Positions 35,701 through 48,642 are shown, numbered from the stretch's first letter. The stretch is DNA of 64,000 nucleotides from Pelodera strongyloides (GCA_036852015.1 JAANDG010000413.1:62001-126000); one strand, 5' to 3'. The notes: generated by a model not told the origin, from the letters alone. Numbers and translations are program-made.

Positions 35701-37446
35701 TCCTTCACCAGAAAAGGAAATCTTTAAAAATAAAAATAAACGAGCAAGCAAAGGGAACAACGAATGCAGTAGAATGCAAACCAACCTCTCTAACGACGTC
35801 CGCGTCCAGGTTGTATACGTACAATTTAAGAGGTTTTCCTTCATTCGCTTGCACGAGTGCAATCAGATCATCAGCTTGATTCAATACGGACTCAGCTCCC
35901 AAAATATAATCGGTATCCGACACAAGGCCTGAAAGGACAATCATTACGCATGAATGCATGAAGCACACACACACACATTTCAACTTCAAAATACGTTTAA
36001 AAGGCTATTTGGTTTCACCGCTATGAGCAATGACTGAGCCATTACAAGAAATTAGAATAAGTTACAACTTACCACAACGTAATATTTTAATTCCCACGGC
36101 CACGCTTAATTTTGAATGAGACAAAGTAAAGTACTACCTCCGCCATCCAACTCAGACCATCACTTTTATAATAAGAATTAAGAACAACAACAAGGTATAT
36201 TAGTTCATTAAATATGCAAGCATATTTCCCAGCGTAAGTGTTAAATATGAACGTAAATCAAATCAAAATGAATACCTGCAATAGAGGCGGGAGAATTTGG
36301 CTTCACGGATACAACATGCCAGACATGTTGTGAAGCACCGTCGAAAGAACAGAACCGGATGGAAACACCCAAGAGTCCCTGCCCACCCCACATGTTTGAT
36401 GGGGTTATCGAAGTTTGACGGACAGTCTGTGTTTTGCTAAACAACAAAACTATAAAAACCACTTGATTGCCCTTGATGACAATCCCTCCCCTAACTGCGA
36501 AAACACTACTTGTTGCAGTAAAATAATACTGCCAACTAACAAAAATACATACCTATTATAGACAGTCAACTCCAAGGACTTTTCTATATGTTGCTTCAGA
36601 ATCTCCTTCATAGTGTCATTGTCCTGGTCCTAAATCGGCTATGAAATTATTAAATATGACACAGTATTAGTGTATCGCGGAATAATGATTATACACCAGT
36701 CGTCACATACACATTGTTCACACAAACAGCGTTGTTGAAAACAGATTTGGTACCAGAAAAGTACATCAATACATAATTTTAGACATGGCGCATCCGAAAT
36801 ACGAAGATCTTTATCGAAATCCGTCAAAGAGAGAAATGGTGGTTTTCGTCATTACATTACTTCAACTTCCGCCAGCGTAATAACGAGATATTTTTTAAGT
36901 AAACATCAAAAATAGGATCTTCAGGTAAAGCACAACCTTCGGAACAACTACGTTTGCGAGGCGAGCACTTCCGCCAATCAAAGCTCCAGTGGGTGTCAAA
37001 ATAAGACAACATACCAATCGTGTATTTCCAATGCAAACGATGTAGTCAAAGAAAGGCTCAAGTCCAGCAAGCTGACCAGGAGAATTATCTTGCACCTTAA
37101 AAATGATGTCTTTAAATGAAGAACATTTACAAAAGGGAAGTATGGAGGGTAACGACACTGTAAAAGACTGATCATATTGCAGAAGAGTGGGTGACTAATA
37201 ATTTTTTGAACGAGATGCATGTAAAGCCTCCACTCCTTTGAAAAACAGTTGGATTCCAACGGTTGTGCAATACCAACTTCTGTATTTCGCTGTCAATTTC
37301 TGTATTTTGCTAAACGAATTTTCATTTGAAGTTCCTTTTTCTGCTTATTAGAATTCTTTACACAATGAATGAATGAAACGTACCCTCAACACATGATATC
37401 CTTCGCTGCCGCCACCAGGAATGGGAACACTCTCGCTTTGTCCCAT
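32733..37446 (-). CDS. Golgi reassembly stacking protein (GRASP55/65)
   Basis: Peripheral Golgi protein that tethers cisternae and supports unconventional secretion. Fifteen exons: 37384-37446, 37015-37095, 36553-36629, 36276-36436, 35786-35928, 35405-35502, 35188-35287, 34818-35000, 34501-34548, 34114-34177, 33886-33968, 33677-33771, 33308-33486, 32971-33147, 32733-32767. They sum to 1587 nt (528 residues). MGQSES at the start is an N-myristoylation signal. Two tandem PDZ-like domains form residues 1 to about 210: [20 protein letters not shown] and [20 protein letters not shown], then the [17 protein letters not shown] region and [20 protein letters not shown]. The C-terminal 300 residues are Pro/Gln/Tyr-rich and low in complexity ([19 protein letters not shown]). 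An exon in this tail encodes a His-rich stretch ([18 protein letters not shown]) that could bind metal. Vertebrates have two genes; only one is seen here. Confidence 0.95.
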
Positions 37447-37592
37447 GACTGGAGTTCACCACAGGTTCTGAAAAAATGGAATAGTATGCAGCAAATCAGT
37501 CATGCAATAAGGATAACGGATTCAAATCTAGTACCGGCATAACATACTTAATTGTATATCTATGATGAACATTTTTTTAGATATTGAATTCT

Positions 37593-37760
37593 GAGGCCGT
37601 TTCCAATAAAATTTACCGGGTAGGTTACAGGCGTTTTCTGTTTTGCGTGCTCTCTCCCTTTTTCTGCTTTTGACAGGCAGCGAGAGAAAGCTGAGAAAGC
37701 ACGCTAAACAGGGGACGCCTGTAGCCTACCCCAGCGGTAAATTTTATTGAAACGGGTCTC
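37593..37760. repeat. Fold-back MITE upstream of GRASP
   Basis: The arms are about 80 bases: GAGGCCGTTTCCAATAAAAT.. GTAGGTTACAGGCGT.. against ..ACGCCTGTAGCCTACC.. TTTTATTGAAACGGGTCTC. The whole element could fold into one hairpin. It lies about 150 bases upstream of the GRASP start codon, so it is a candidate modifier of that promoter. No second copy found here. Confidence 0.8.
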
Positions 37761-38043
37761 TGTTCTTTCACAGAAGAATACATGATAATATGTACAAATT
37801 ATAACTACATATTTCGGTACTTCAGTCACAACCAATAATTCCATTAATATTACTAATTCCATTAATACTGCTCTTAAATAATGCAAGTTTACATAAAACC
37901 CGGACAATGTATGTATATAAATACTTTATTTCACATAATTGCAAAGTAAAGTGCTCAGAAGAGCCGAAAGACAAAAAGGCAATAATACACCAAAAAAACA
38001 AGCAACGAAAAAACACGAACACGAACAATGAATGAGAAAATGA

Positions 38044-40521
38044 GAAAATATAAATTTTATTCAAGCACCGATATTGCAATCTGCCTGGTCACTCAACTCA
38101 ACGAGATCGAGCGCGTTAATTTTCGATTTGAACGATTCTATAGTTGAGCTGCGGACAGTCGCCTCGTCAAGAAGATTCCAAATTCTAGTGACTCGATGCT
38201 TAAAAAATGATTGAGTTTGTAACGTCGAAACCATTTCCTGACGTATATATAAAGAGTTACCATCTCTCCTCTGTCTACCACCTAAAATGAACATACTATC
38301 GAGCACGGGGTGTTTATGCAACCCAAAACCTCGGACGATCTTAAAACATTCTATGAGATCGTACACGATCCTTCGATGTTGTAGAGATTTTAGACTAAAC
38401 ACTGTTAACCGTTCCTCTTTAGTGAAATTATGATACATTTCATAATTGATCTTATTGAGTGCTATTTTTGTGAAACGATTTTGCACTCGTTCTACCAAGA
38501 GGATTTCGTTTTTACAATAAGGAGACCATACAGTAGAAGCATATTCCAAGATGGGACGGACATAAGAAGTATAACTTTTAAGATAAACAGAGAGATTTGG
38601 CTGAACAATGGATTTTAGGATACGAGTTGCAGTTATCGTTGCAGACCGGACTATTTTCTCAATATGCGAACTGAAACTTAAGTCCGACGAGACCATAATA
38701 CCGAGATCGCGAATAGTATTGATTTTAGGGATGACAGAGCCATTGATTTTCAGAGGGAATTCCCACTGATCACCAATTGCGAGGTGCTGGCATTTAGGCT
38801 CGGAAATCTTCATTTTCCAAGTGTTTGACCAAATCAGTAAATTTTCCAGCTCCTCTCGCATTTGGTAATATGCAACATGAGGGTCAGCCTTTTCCATCAC
38901 ACGTGAGAGTTTTACATCATCAGCGTACATAACGATGGAGCTTCCCCCCAAACTGCACAAATCAATGTCGTTAATATAAATTAGAAAAAGGATTGGTCCA
39001 AGAATGCTGCCTTGAGGAACACCACTAGAACATGGGAGGGATTTTGAGACAGCATTTTTGTACTTCACTTGAAAAGTGCGATCAGACAAATAGGACGAAA
39101 TCCAATCACATACTAGGGAAGAAATTCCATACATACGAAGCTTATACAACAGAAAACGGTGGTTAACAATATCGAATGCCTTCGCAAAGTCAATATAGAT
39201 ACAGTCCACTTGCTCTCCGTTTTCTTTAGCCTCGAACCATTCGCTCATGCACGTTAAAAGTTGAGTTGTGGTGCTTCTCCCTTTGAGGAAGCCGAACTGG
39301 TTCGAGGAAAAGAGATCACGAGAAAACATGTGATCCATAATAGAGGACTTTAAGATATTTTCAAAAACCTTACAGATAGAGGAAGTTAAAGAAATAGGAC
39401 GATAGTTTTCGATTTGAGTATGAGGTGGTTTTTTAGGCAACGGAGCAACAAACGCGTGTTTCCATTCTTCAGGCAAGACACACAGGAGAAGAGACTTGTT
39501 GAAAAGCTTGGTTAAAATAGGGACTAGAATAATACGCAGATTCTTAATAACAAACGAGGAAATACCATCAGGCGTTTGCGAATGCTTATTTGGCAGGTCA
39601 CGAATGGCACTTTCAACCATCGATTCCGTAATCAAAAAATTGCACTGCGCAGGGCCAGGGTAGGGAGAAGAAAATGGGGGAATGGGAGAATCGTCATCGG
39701 GCACATAAACAGAGTGGAAGAAATTTGCAAAGAGATTGGAAATTCTTAACAGGATCGGAAACATGGACAGGGGAAGAAACGGAAGGGACGAAAAATGATT
39801 GAGAGACAGCAGAGGGGTTTTTGCTTTTTGAGTTTAAATAAGAAAAGAATTTCTTGGGATCATTCGCATTAACCGCTCGCCTCTCGATATTTGCCTCAAA
39901 CCTTTTACACATAGTTCGGTATTTTTTGTCGGCAACTGCAAAACGTTCCTGCCCGCCAGGCTGGTCTATGTTAGAAAAAGCTTTTTCCATACTTAACTTA
40001 GCCCAGCCGATGTGTCGAGGAAGTTTATTTGAACAAGGTTTTTGTGGAATACGAGAAATAGCGGATTTAATACACGAGAGAAGGAAAGCGTAATCCTCTT
40101 GAATAGTTGAATTTCTCGTACAAAAGGAACGGAAATCAGTGTCAGATATTTTACTGCTAATAAATACAAAATCGTCCGGGGTTAAGCGTTGAAAATTACC
40201 AGAAAATTGCTCGATAGTAGATTCCAGCACGAGGTCGAAGACAAGGGTGAGATGGTCGCTCTTCGCAATGGGAGCCACAGTTTGAATATTCTCCACAACG
40301 TCGAGACTGTCTGCAAGAACAACATCAAGAATTCTTACACTATCTCGAAAAGTAGGCAGCTTATTCAATAAAAACATATTGTTGCAAGAAAGAAAATCTT
40401 TGAACTTTTCCGCTGGCTTACCAACGAACGAAAATTGGCTAGCAAATTGAACATTAAAATTGAGATCACCAAGAAGCACATTTGAATCACGATCTGTTAG
40501 ATAAGTTTCTATACAATCCAA
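38044..40521 (-). mobile_element. Non-LTR retrotransposon (LINE), truncated and frameshifted
   Basis: The minus strand encodes the C-terminal part of an AP-type endonuclease (GDLN and the S-D-H triad residues, 39694-40521) and a full reverse transcriptase with C-terminal region (38061-39764). RT motifs in order: NYRPISLTSSICKVFE, YIDFAKAFDIVNH, SGVPQGSILGPILFLIYIND, MYADDVKLS. The style is that of the CR1/Jockey group. The first third of the endonuclease is missing, so the copy is 5' truncated. The two frames overlap near 39750 (VSDPVK in one, RISNLFANFFHSVY in the other), showing a frameshift. The 3' end carries AATAAAATTT before 38044. It lies between the divergently transcribed GRASP and exoc-8 genes. 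It is not autonomous. Confidence 0.9.
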
Positions 40522-41018
40522 AATACCTTCAGTGTCAACTATAGAAATGTCAACTATATGTCATTAATACTAACAATTTAAGCAACATAGGAATACGGAA
40601 CAACTGCCCAGACCGCAGAAAAACCGTCTGGAGCCAGCCACCAAAATGTTTTCACTGAAAAACCATTGGGTGACCGATTACTGACCATTTGGTGACCAAA
40701 AAGCAAATTTGGATCCAACACGTTGTACACAACAATTGTGCAGTTTACTGTAAGTACGCAGCCAAATTTTCGTGTATTTTAATAATATTCAGTCGAGGCA
40801 ATTTGCCAAATTTGGTCAAACACTGCACTATTCTACAGTAAACCCACACATTTATGTGATAATTAGAGTCCTGCAAGGTATTTCGCATGCCGCAGTTCAC
40901 CCGAATTTCCGTTGTGTAAATTGCTATCAGTTGTCGCTCAATATTCACGTTTGTCTTTGTTTCACCTTCTTGCTGATAATGCAACCTTTCCAGTGAGGGG
41001 CTTGGTTAACATATCAAT

Positions 41019-44000
41019 ATGTCGACAACATCCCTTGCCGGCAGTATACGTACTGCAACCTCTGGGTCTTCAGCCGCCAATGATACTCTCCTTTCGAGCA
41101 ATTTCGAGCCAACGGATTGTGAGTGTCACTTTATATTAAGAGTCTTTATTTGCAGTTATAATTATGTGTCCGTTGTCGGAGGGAAGCATTACAGGCGGCA
41201 CTCTATGAGTCGTAATATAATATGAATACCACTTTATTCAGACATACAATCATCACACATAGACTTAAGCATGTAGAATCCAGGGTCCCGTTTGCTCTCA
41301 AAGTCGGGGATCTTCATTTGCTTCAATCCAAGGCGGTGTCTCTTAGCCTATCCTATGTGTCCCATAGAGTGAAGTGGACAGTAGAAGACGGTGATACAGA
41401 GAGAGAGAACCGTCCTAGGCAAGGGGAGCGCCTTTACTTTGTTCCCGGCGGCATGGTATGTTCGCAATATGGTAGCACTGGGCGGGATTCGAACCCGGGT
41501 CGTGTGGTTCAGAGACGAGAACGTTGCCAGTGAGCCATGCCGCCCCTTGCTCGATGTCTCTGCTAATGTTAAAGCGACATGCTAGCCCCTTTGGAAAATT
41601 TGCATAGGATAAGCAAATCCTATGTTAATTTTGTACGATCGTCCACGGCAATCGTACAAAATTAGCATAGGATACACAGGATTTGCTTATCATATGCAAA
41701 TTTTCCAAAGGGGCTAGCATTTCGCTTTAACGTGAAGAGAGAAAGGAACGTTTTGTGTAAAAGAAGCCCGTTTATTATGCATTAGCAATATCTTTGCGCA
41801 TTAGGGGCCATTATTAAACCACCCAGTGACCAGTTCTCTGGCCGTAGGAGTAGGAACCACAACGCTTGAGGAAATTGGCAAATTGTTGATATCAAATTAT
41901 ATAAATAATTTATTCACCAAAAACGTCTCTCCACCATCAAAAATGTGTTATTTTCTTTCAGTCAATCAGTACACTGTGTGCTACGTCAATAAGCTGCAAC
42001 TGATTACTCCTAAGGCAATTTCTAACAAATAAATGTAAATTTTGTTCTGTCTCAACAATTCATAACGGTTTCCAATTCAGATATTCGTCAGCGAATGCAG
42101 GGCGTTCGTGAGGGCCAGGAAACACGGCAGTTACGCCTTCTTCGCTCCGAAATGTCAGCAGCCAACCAGGCATCGTCAGAACTCCTGAAGAACAACGTCT
42201 TCAAAAACTATCACCAATTCATTGATGCAAGCAAGGAGATATCGCGTTCGTTTCTCTGGACTATATTATTTGCTCGAATATTCTGGTACTTACGAAAGAT
42301 TCATATAGTATATAGTCTCGTTTTTTTTCTTGAGCAGTGATGTTGGATGTTCATGTTCGTTTTAAGACCTCGAGCGGGAAATCTATCAGCTGAGTGCCAT
42401 GTTGAATGAGCAGAAGAATGTAATGGAGAGTTTAATGGGAATCGGTGGTGATGACCGTTCATCTATTCATACTGTATCTTCACACACAACCACCTCATCA
42501 GTCAATCCTCTCCATGTTCTCATGCAAAAAGTCGACGGAATTGCGGTAAGTGACACTTTATATGTTTCCTGTGAATGCTCGTTTCTGTACATCGATTGAA
42601 ATTTATCTGTCAGCTAGAATGGGCCATGGCGTACGCCTACTTTACGTAATTTTCTTTGGGCACATGCCACATCTTTTTTTGCTTGTGTATGTTTGCTATC
42701 GGCTGCGTAAGTCGGCTGTTTAGCCCCTACTTTTCACCAGCCAAATCGCTGTCACGTCTATAATTGTTGATGGAAACTAAGAAAGGTCAGATTGAATAGT
42801 GAATGTAGTTCAAAGTACATATGCTCTATTTCAGGGTATTATGAACAGTGCGCGGGCCACGGATCGTATTATTCTTCATGGAGAAATGACCTATTTGGAT
42901 GGCGAGACGAAGCAACCAATATGCAAACATTTGCTTATTCTTCTCAACGACCGACTCATCGTTTGTGTCCCATCGCCGGGCGGGAAATACTCGTAAGTAT
43001 TTATTCGCACTTTGTTAGTTTATTGCCTATGCAGGGTTACATGAGCTGTTGGCCTTGCTTTAGTATGGAACTACCGCGCTACATGTCATCATTTGAATTG
43101 CATTGTCGACTCTTTACTCTTCGCAAAGTGCAGGTACTGCTTACGGCTACTAATCCAATTATTTTCCCAAAGTTAACTTTATTTTCAGTGTTGAGGCCAC
43201 ATTTTCTCTGCACAACTTGGCCTCTGTGAATGTGAGAGACCGAGAGGCAATTGGCTCTTCTTCGGCGCAACAACTCATCAAATTGCTCATTTTCCCCGAG
43301 CAAAGGTGGATTTAAAGATTTTTATTTTCTTATTATATTTGAATTGTATGGCATCAAACATGAGATTTGAAATGATAGATCACTTAGTATTTGCGATTTT
43401 ACTGTGTTTTTACGATCTTTTATGGAGTCCAATTCCAATGTTTTGTTTGTGTTTAGATACTACCTGTGTGAATCAACCCGTGCTAAAAAACAGTGGCTCG
43501 ACGAATTGGAAAATGCGAAGAGAGCTCTTCTGCACGAGAATAGTCTTGTTAGGTAGCTTTTTATGTTCAAATTAGTTAAGAACCTATCGGAAGCCAATGT
43601 GCTTTGTATAAAGGGGTTAATTACATCCACGTATAATAGTTTTACGGGATTATAGGCAAGCTACCATCCGTGGTCGTCGCAAGAGTACTCAAGCTCGTGC
43701 CGCGGAGGCTTCCGAACGCGGTTCCGCATCTCCCAAATTGGCATCGATTGCGGATGAAGTAGATGGAGAAGAGGATAAGGAAAATTGTGAGGCTTTGTAT
43801 AGTATGTTGTACCTATTTTTATTCCTGACTTTCTCTTTCTTCTGCATTGACTGGTTGAGTCAGTTTTATTTGAATATTCGTAGTCGCAAGTCGAACGAAG
43901 ACATATTACTACGAAGACATATTACTATACATCAGTCAGGCAGGCCTGTATTGTGAACGATTATTGCTCACCATTTCACATGCAATGAAATGATTGCTGT

Positions 44001-46894
44001 TTTTGCTTCAGGCGAGGAAGAGCGGCTGTGGTTGCAAGCTCTACCTGCAGAGGTGGATGATTGTATTGCCAATCGAGATATTGAACAGGCTGTGGAATTG
44101 GTAGTCGAGTGGAGGGCTTGCAGCACTAGTGATCCCACTGTTGACACACAAATGCAAGCAAGGGAGCAACAGGTCAGTTCTCGTTTGGATTATATGTAAA
44201 CACACTCATTTGGCTGTAAATAGTCCTTATTCATGTAACGTAACCTTATGTTAGTAATATTGTCGGAGTAGTTCATTCACTGTTTCAGAAGAAATGCGTT
44301 TGCCTCTATTATTTTACTACATACATACAACACAAACCGGTTTTAGTTTGTTCCCAATTTCAGATCGTCTCTTTGTTGAGTGATGATGTCCGCCGTCCGG
44401 GCGCAGTGCATGGTGGGCCCCGAGCAATGAAGAAGGCCCGCACATTGCTTACACAAATTGGACGTGGTGAGTTTCTAGTTCTACTGTTTTGGACGACTCC
44501 TCTTTAGATCATTTGGGATTTAGTTGTACCCTTGAGCAGACCTCCGGATGGTCTTGCGTTACGTACCCGACCCGTGTTATGTTTCGGCATATCAGTTTTA
44601 AGAAATCGTCACTTGTTTCTATTTATGCAAGGCATTTATGTTGTGTGTGATTAAGGTTCCTATGCGGTTGACTTGTATCTGAAGCGTCGGTCTGCCCTCC
44701 AGAGAGCTGCTTCGAAAGACGTCGCCGTCAGTGAAGAACCCCTTTCCTACGTCAAACAACTCACTAATATATTCACGAGTGCTGTGGCTGATGTGGCCAC
44801 CGAATTCCACTCACAACCCGAGTATTATTGTCAGGTTAGTTTAGTTATCAGAGAGGGTTTTAAGTCTGTGATTGAAATTTCTAGCGATATCAGTTATCAT
44901 TGAACTATGTTATTTTGGTTTAAGTCCTTGGTTTATTAAAAAATGTATACGTGTAATGTAACTATAATCATGATCAACAAGAACATACAACTCCACTCGT
45001 TATAGGTGGTCCAATGGTCATCTGGTGAACTCAGTGTGCTTCTGAACTTGGTACGACGTCATGTGATAGGTAAGTAGAATGTTTTATAATTGTACGCCAC
45101 CCTTTAGAGTGATGCTCTAAACGTAAACCGAGGTTCAACACACTTTGTCATTTACAATTTGTGTATAGTATATACTTGTTCTTTGCAGAAGTGGCTCCAA
45201 CGATGGCAGTCCTTACGTACACGTGGAGAATTTTGATGAGTTGTTGCGATGAACTGACGAGTATTGGAGTACAGCTGACATTCGAAGTGAGATCATTTAA
45301 CATTTTATTTACAATAATTTCTGCAATCAGGGTACCCAAATTGCCCTACGGTTTATATCAATTTTTTCCATGTGTCATATTATGTTTGATCAGCAAGTCT
45401 AATGGTATGATAACTTTTACACCTACTAATGTGGCCTTGACACGTTGACTCTATGTATTTCACTTGCACTCGTTATAACAAGGAAGAGAGAAGTACAACT
45501 ATGGGGCATTGTGTAGTAACATTGATTGTCAGGTTCACCGCCTTCTTGGTCCGGCCATGCAGACTGCCCTGGAAACCAACTTTGGAAATGTGATGCACGG
45601 ATTGCGACTTCGAATGTTGGTAGGTCATTTGTTCATATTTCATAACAAGGGACTATCTGAAGTGTAAATGGAGGTCGGCTGCTTATGAAGATAGTCAATA
45701 GTGCATCAATATTCACCGGTCCAATGACGGATAGAGCTGGTTTGAGCCTAAAATACATTCGCTCCAATGTGTGTCCAGATGAATTTCAACAGTTTTCGAT
45801 ACTAATTATGGTATCCTTTGATATGTTGCCGTTGAAGTTCGCGCTCGCGTTGGTGTTTGGTATATCCTATGAAGTTGTATTCTAATCTCTATTCAGGAAG
45901 AGAAATGGCGTCCATATATCCTGGAGAGCGAGTCTGCCCTGACTCGTCTCAAGGAAGAGCTCTCCGACCTCGGACTACAAGTAGAAGTTGCCATTGGAGG
46001 GAGGACAACCCTCAACATATCTCCACACAGTCTACACTTTGCACGCATGGCACATACACTCTCAAGGGATCTGGCACCTTTGATTAGGTTGGTTCCGATT
46101 ACTTTTTTTGTGTCCGATTATCTTAAAGCGAAATACCGCCCGGTTTTTGAAACGCATTGCGTACACCTGCTTTATTATGTAGCATATGCAAATGAGCCAG
46201 AATTAGAATGGTAACTCATCCGTTAATGACTATTTGTATGGATCATAGGTAAACTAGAAACTAAATAGTAAATTAGACTTTGTGCGTTCGTTCAACACTT
46301 TCGCCACGTTGTGATTTTTGTGTTCCAGCTCCCCGTGTCGCTCCTCATGTGACGCTTATATGATGCAATTATGGACGGAATATCTCTCTCATATCTCTGA
46401 ACCTCCGGCCAATCAGTCACTCACCTATGAATACAGTGCTAATTTTGTTGTGGAAGAGGTGTGTATTTATGACATCACTTTTTTAAGTTGGTAGATTTTG
46501 GATTCTTTTAGAGACGATTAGCGTGGTGGGTTTTGCGTGTTCTGTCATTGACGTCTGTCATGAAAAAGATAATTCGGCGCTGTAATATGATAATATTATG
46601 TTTATGGTACGATAGATAAGGCTGGCAACATTAATTAGTTTGTAAAGGGCCAAAAGGAACCCTAGTTGTAAGAAGTAAGTGCAGCAACCACACCAGCTCA
46701 CCTATTTGTAGGTTCTGCCCTTATGTGAGCGTACATATGGAGGAGACGAAGAAGATATTCTCAGTCGATTACTCTCCAAACATTTCCCTCAATTGAATAA
46801 GTTCATCAATAAATATGGAGCTGAGGAGGATGGTCTGGGAACTTCGGAAGAGAAAGAAATGAGTGAAGATGATGAAGAACTTGCACATGTATGA
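41019..46894 (+). CDS. exoc-8: Exocyst complex subunit Exo84 (EXOC8)
   Basis: Subunit of the octameric exocyst that tethers secretory vesicles to the plasma membrane; a Ral effector in animals. Sixteen exons: 41019-41118, 42081-42245, 42367-42545, 42835-42992, 43189-43305, 43457-43552, 43656-43786, 44012-44172, 44364-44466, 44656-44834, 45006-45069, 45189-45286, 45533-45619, 45897-46087, 46329-46458, 46712-46894. All junctions are in phase, giving 713 residues. N-terminal coiled coil: NVFKNYHQFIDASKEISHLE and REIYQLSAMLNEQKNVMESL. A PH domain follows (IILHGEMTYLDGETKQPICK, then KYSVEATFSLHNLASVNVRD and KQWLDELENAKRALL). The C-terminal half holds helical exocyst bundles (WLQALPAEVDDCIANRDIEQ) and ends in an acidic tail. 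The ATG lies 26 bases after TTTCCAG, so trans-splicing or a 5' UTR exon is likely. Introns carry a SINE and MITE sequences. Confidence 0.95.
41222..41546 (-). mobile_element. tRNA-derived SINE in exoc-8 intron 1
   Basis: Read on the minus strand it starts GGGGCGGCATGGCTCACTGG (A box TGGCTCACTGG) and about 40 bases later has GGTTCGAATCC (B box, 41485-41495), the internal RNA polymerase III promoter of tRNA-derived SINEs. The acceptor stem does not pair, so it is not a tRNA gene. A tRNA-unrelated body of about 250 bases follows, ending near TGAATAAAGTGGTATTCAT. It is antisense to exoc-8. No target-site duplication was clear by eye. Confidence 0.65.
41569..41730. repeat. TTAA-ended MITE in exoc-8 intron 1
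   Basis: The ends TTAAAGCGACATGCTAGCCC and GGGGCTAGCATTTCGCTTTAA are inverted and share TTAAAGCG with the element at 20937. Long inner arms (CCTTTGGAAAATTTGCAT.. against ATGCAAATTTTCCAAAGG) and a central palindrome (TTTTGTACGAT..ATCGTACAAAA) make almost the whole 162 bases self-complementary. Confidence 0.85.
46123..46210. repeat. TTAA-ended MITE fragment in exoc-8
   Basis: TTAAAGCGAAATACCGCCCG followed by GTTTTTGAAACGCATTGCGT matches the left half of the element at 20937-21112 for about 80 bases, up to ATATGCAAATGAGC. The right end is absent. It lies in the intron between exons 45897-46087 and 46329-46458. Confidence 0.8.
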
Positions 46895-47669
46895 ACAGAT
46901 AGATGTTTCTTAAATGGTACTTCTTCCTTGAATATGTCTAGTTTCTTTCTTCGAAGTGTTCATTATTAGGCTAGGTCATACGGGCATAGACTTTTAGTGG
47001 GCGAATAGGCTTGCATACATTTCGCACTAAACATTTATTTATCTCATTCTCATATGTTATTGCTAGGCTACAGGCCTACAGTATACTCTCCAGTTTCTGC
47101 ACAACACCACTACATAGACTTGCTATTCTTCCATTGCACGTCGGGTGTTTTTTTTTTGAACCAGAGTCTTATATTCTTAATTGGTGCTAAAAGAAGACTT
47201 ACGTTTTTAAAAGAAGGCGAAAATACGATCGTCGGTATAGCACACGTGGTAAACGCATGTTGGGCAACTTCGTTCCCATTTTTATGTGAAATTACTTCAA
47301 GGCACATAACTATGTGTAGTAAATGAGAATGCATTTGCGCATTACATGTTTAATGTTTAAATATCACACTGTACCAAATTAACTCTCCACAAGTCGATTT
47401 ATATTTGTGTATGCCATTTATCCAGTCGAGTTAACCGTACGCTTTAATTTTTTTTAATGCTTTTTTTTCTGTGATATTTTTTGTTTGTGTAGTACTATTG
47501 TGAATAATAATTTGCGTAGGATTAGTTGAAACTCGATTTTAGTAAAATTTAAGTGTTACACTGCCCTTTTCGGTTGCTTGAGTTTGATAGTGATAAAGTT
47601 GCTTATTTCTTTTGTCTGTGAATTGTCGCCCAATGTCAGTTGATTTTCTGTTGTCTGTCCCAGAGAGAT

Positions 47670-48124
47670 AGCGTGCGGAGTGCGCGGCCCACTCTTGGCA
47701 CACACAGCAGAGTGGGCAGTGGCGGCCCACTCTTGGCACACACAGCAGAGTGAGGAGTACGTGGCCCAATATAGTGAGGAGTGCGCGGCCCACTCTTGGC
47801 GCACACAGCAGAGTTAGGAGTGCGCGGCCCACTCTTGGCACACACAGCAAGTGAGGAGTGCGCGGCCCACCTTTGGCACACACAGCAAGTGAGAGTGCGC
47901 GGCCCAATATAGAGGTGTACGCAGCCCACTCTTGGCACACACAGCAGAGTGAGGAGTGCGCGGCCCACTCTTGGCACACACACCAGAGTGAGGAGTGCGC
48001 GGCCCACTCTTGGCACACACAGCAGAGTGGGGAGTCGTGGCCCAATAGAGTGATGAGTGCGCGGCCCACTCTTGGCACACACAGCAGAGTGAGGAGTACG
48101 CGGCCCACTCTTGGCACACACACC
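47670..48124. repeat. Minisatellite, 39-bp unit
   Basis: About eleven tandem copies of a unit reading GAGGAGTGCGCGGCCCACTC then TTGGCACACACAGCAGAGT, with a few shortened units (GTGGCCCAATATA). It is GC-rich against an AT-rich background. The 39-base period is a multiple of three and lacks stops in several frames, which creates long spurious open frames. It lies downstream of exoc-8. Confidence 0.9.
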
Positions 48125-48269
48125 GCTTTCCTCAGTAAACTGCCATTCGTGGAAGAGCGAACAGAAGTTCAGGCGCAGTTAGTTTGTGAGGATTGCCTCG
48201 ATTAACCAAGCTTTAAATATTTGAAATTGGGAAAAGGCTAACTTTTGTGACGAGCACAAGTTGTAGCTT

Positions 48270-48500
48270 CCCTTATATTGAAACGTATTTTGAAGATCTC
48301 CATTCCCAAATCTTGGAACGTATTTTGAAGACCTCCATTCCCTTATATTGAACCGTATATTGAACGCCTACATTCCCTTATATTGAAACGTATTTTGAAG
48401 AGCTTCATTCGCTTATAATGAAACGTATTTCGAGAATCTCCATTCTCTTATATTGAAACGTATGTTCTCCATTCCCATATACTGAAACGTATTTTGAATC
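48270..48500. repeat. Minisatellite, about 36-bp unit, plus orientation
   Basis: Six or seven copies of CCCTTATATTGAAACGTATT followed by TTGAAGATCTCCATT. The same unit in reverse complement forms the array at 54632-54846, about 6.2 kb away. Confidence 0.9.
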
Positions 48501-48642
48501 GTTTGTGCAAAGACCTTGACTTGTGTATTAAATGGTTGAAAATGGACACTATGTTCTTGATCTTTTTACCATTCGTTCCGGAAACTCGGAAAATATTAAA
48601 GCTTTATTTAACTTCTTAAACAACTAATTGTTCTTGTCGGTT

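Noticed and set aside
41475..41546. Functional tRNA gene on the minus strand
   Set aside because: The A and B boxes are good but the acceptor stem does not pair and the T stem has a mismatch, so a SINE head is the better reading.
43064..43133. Apparent exon in exoc-8 (TTTAG..CAG|GTACTG)
   Set aside because: Joining 42992 directly to 43189 gives KYSVEATFSLHNLASVNVRD, which fits the EXOC8 PH domain in phase. Including this piece forces a stop in the next exon.
47539..48123. 194-codon minus-strand open frame
   Set aside because: It exists only because the 39-base repeat has no stops. There is no start context, splice signal or family feature.
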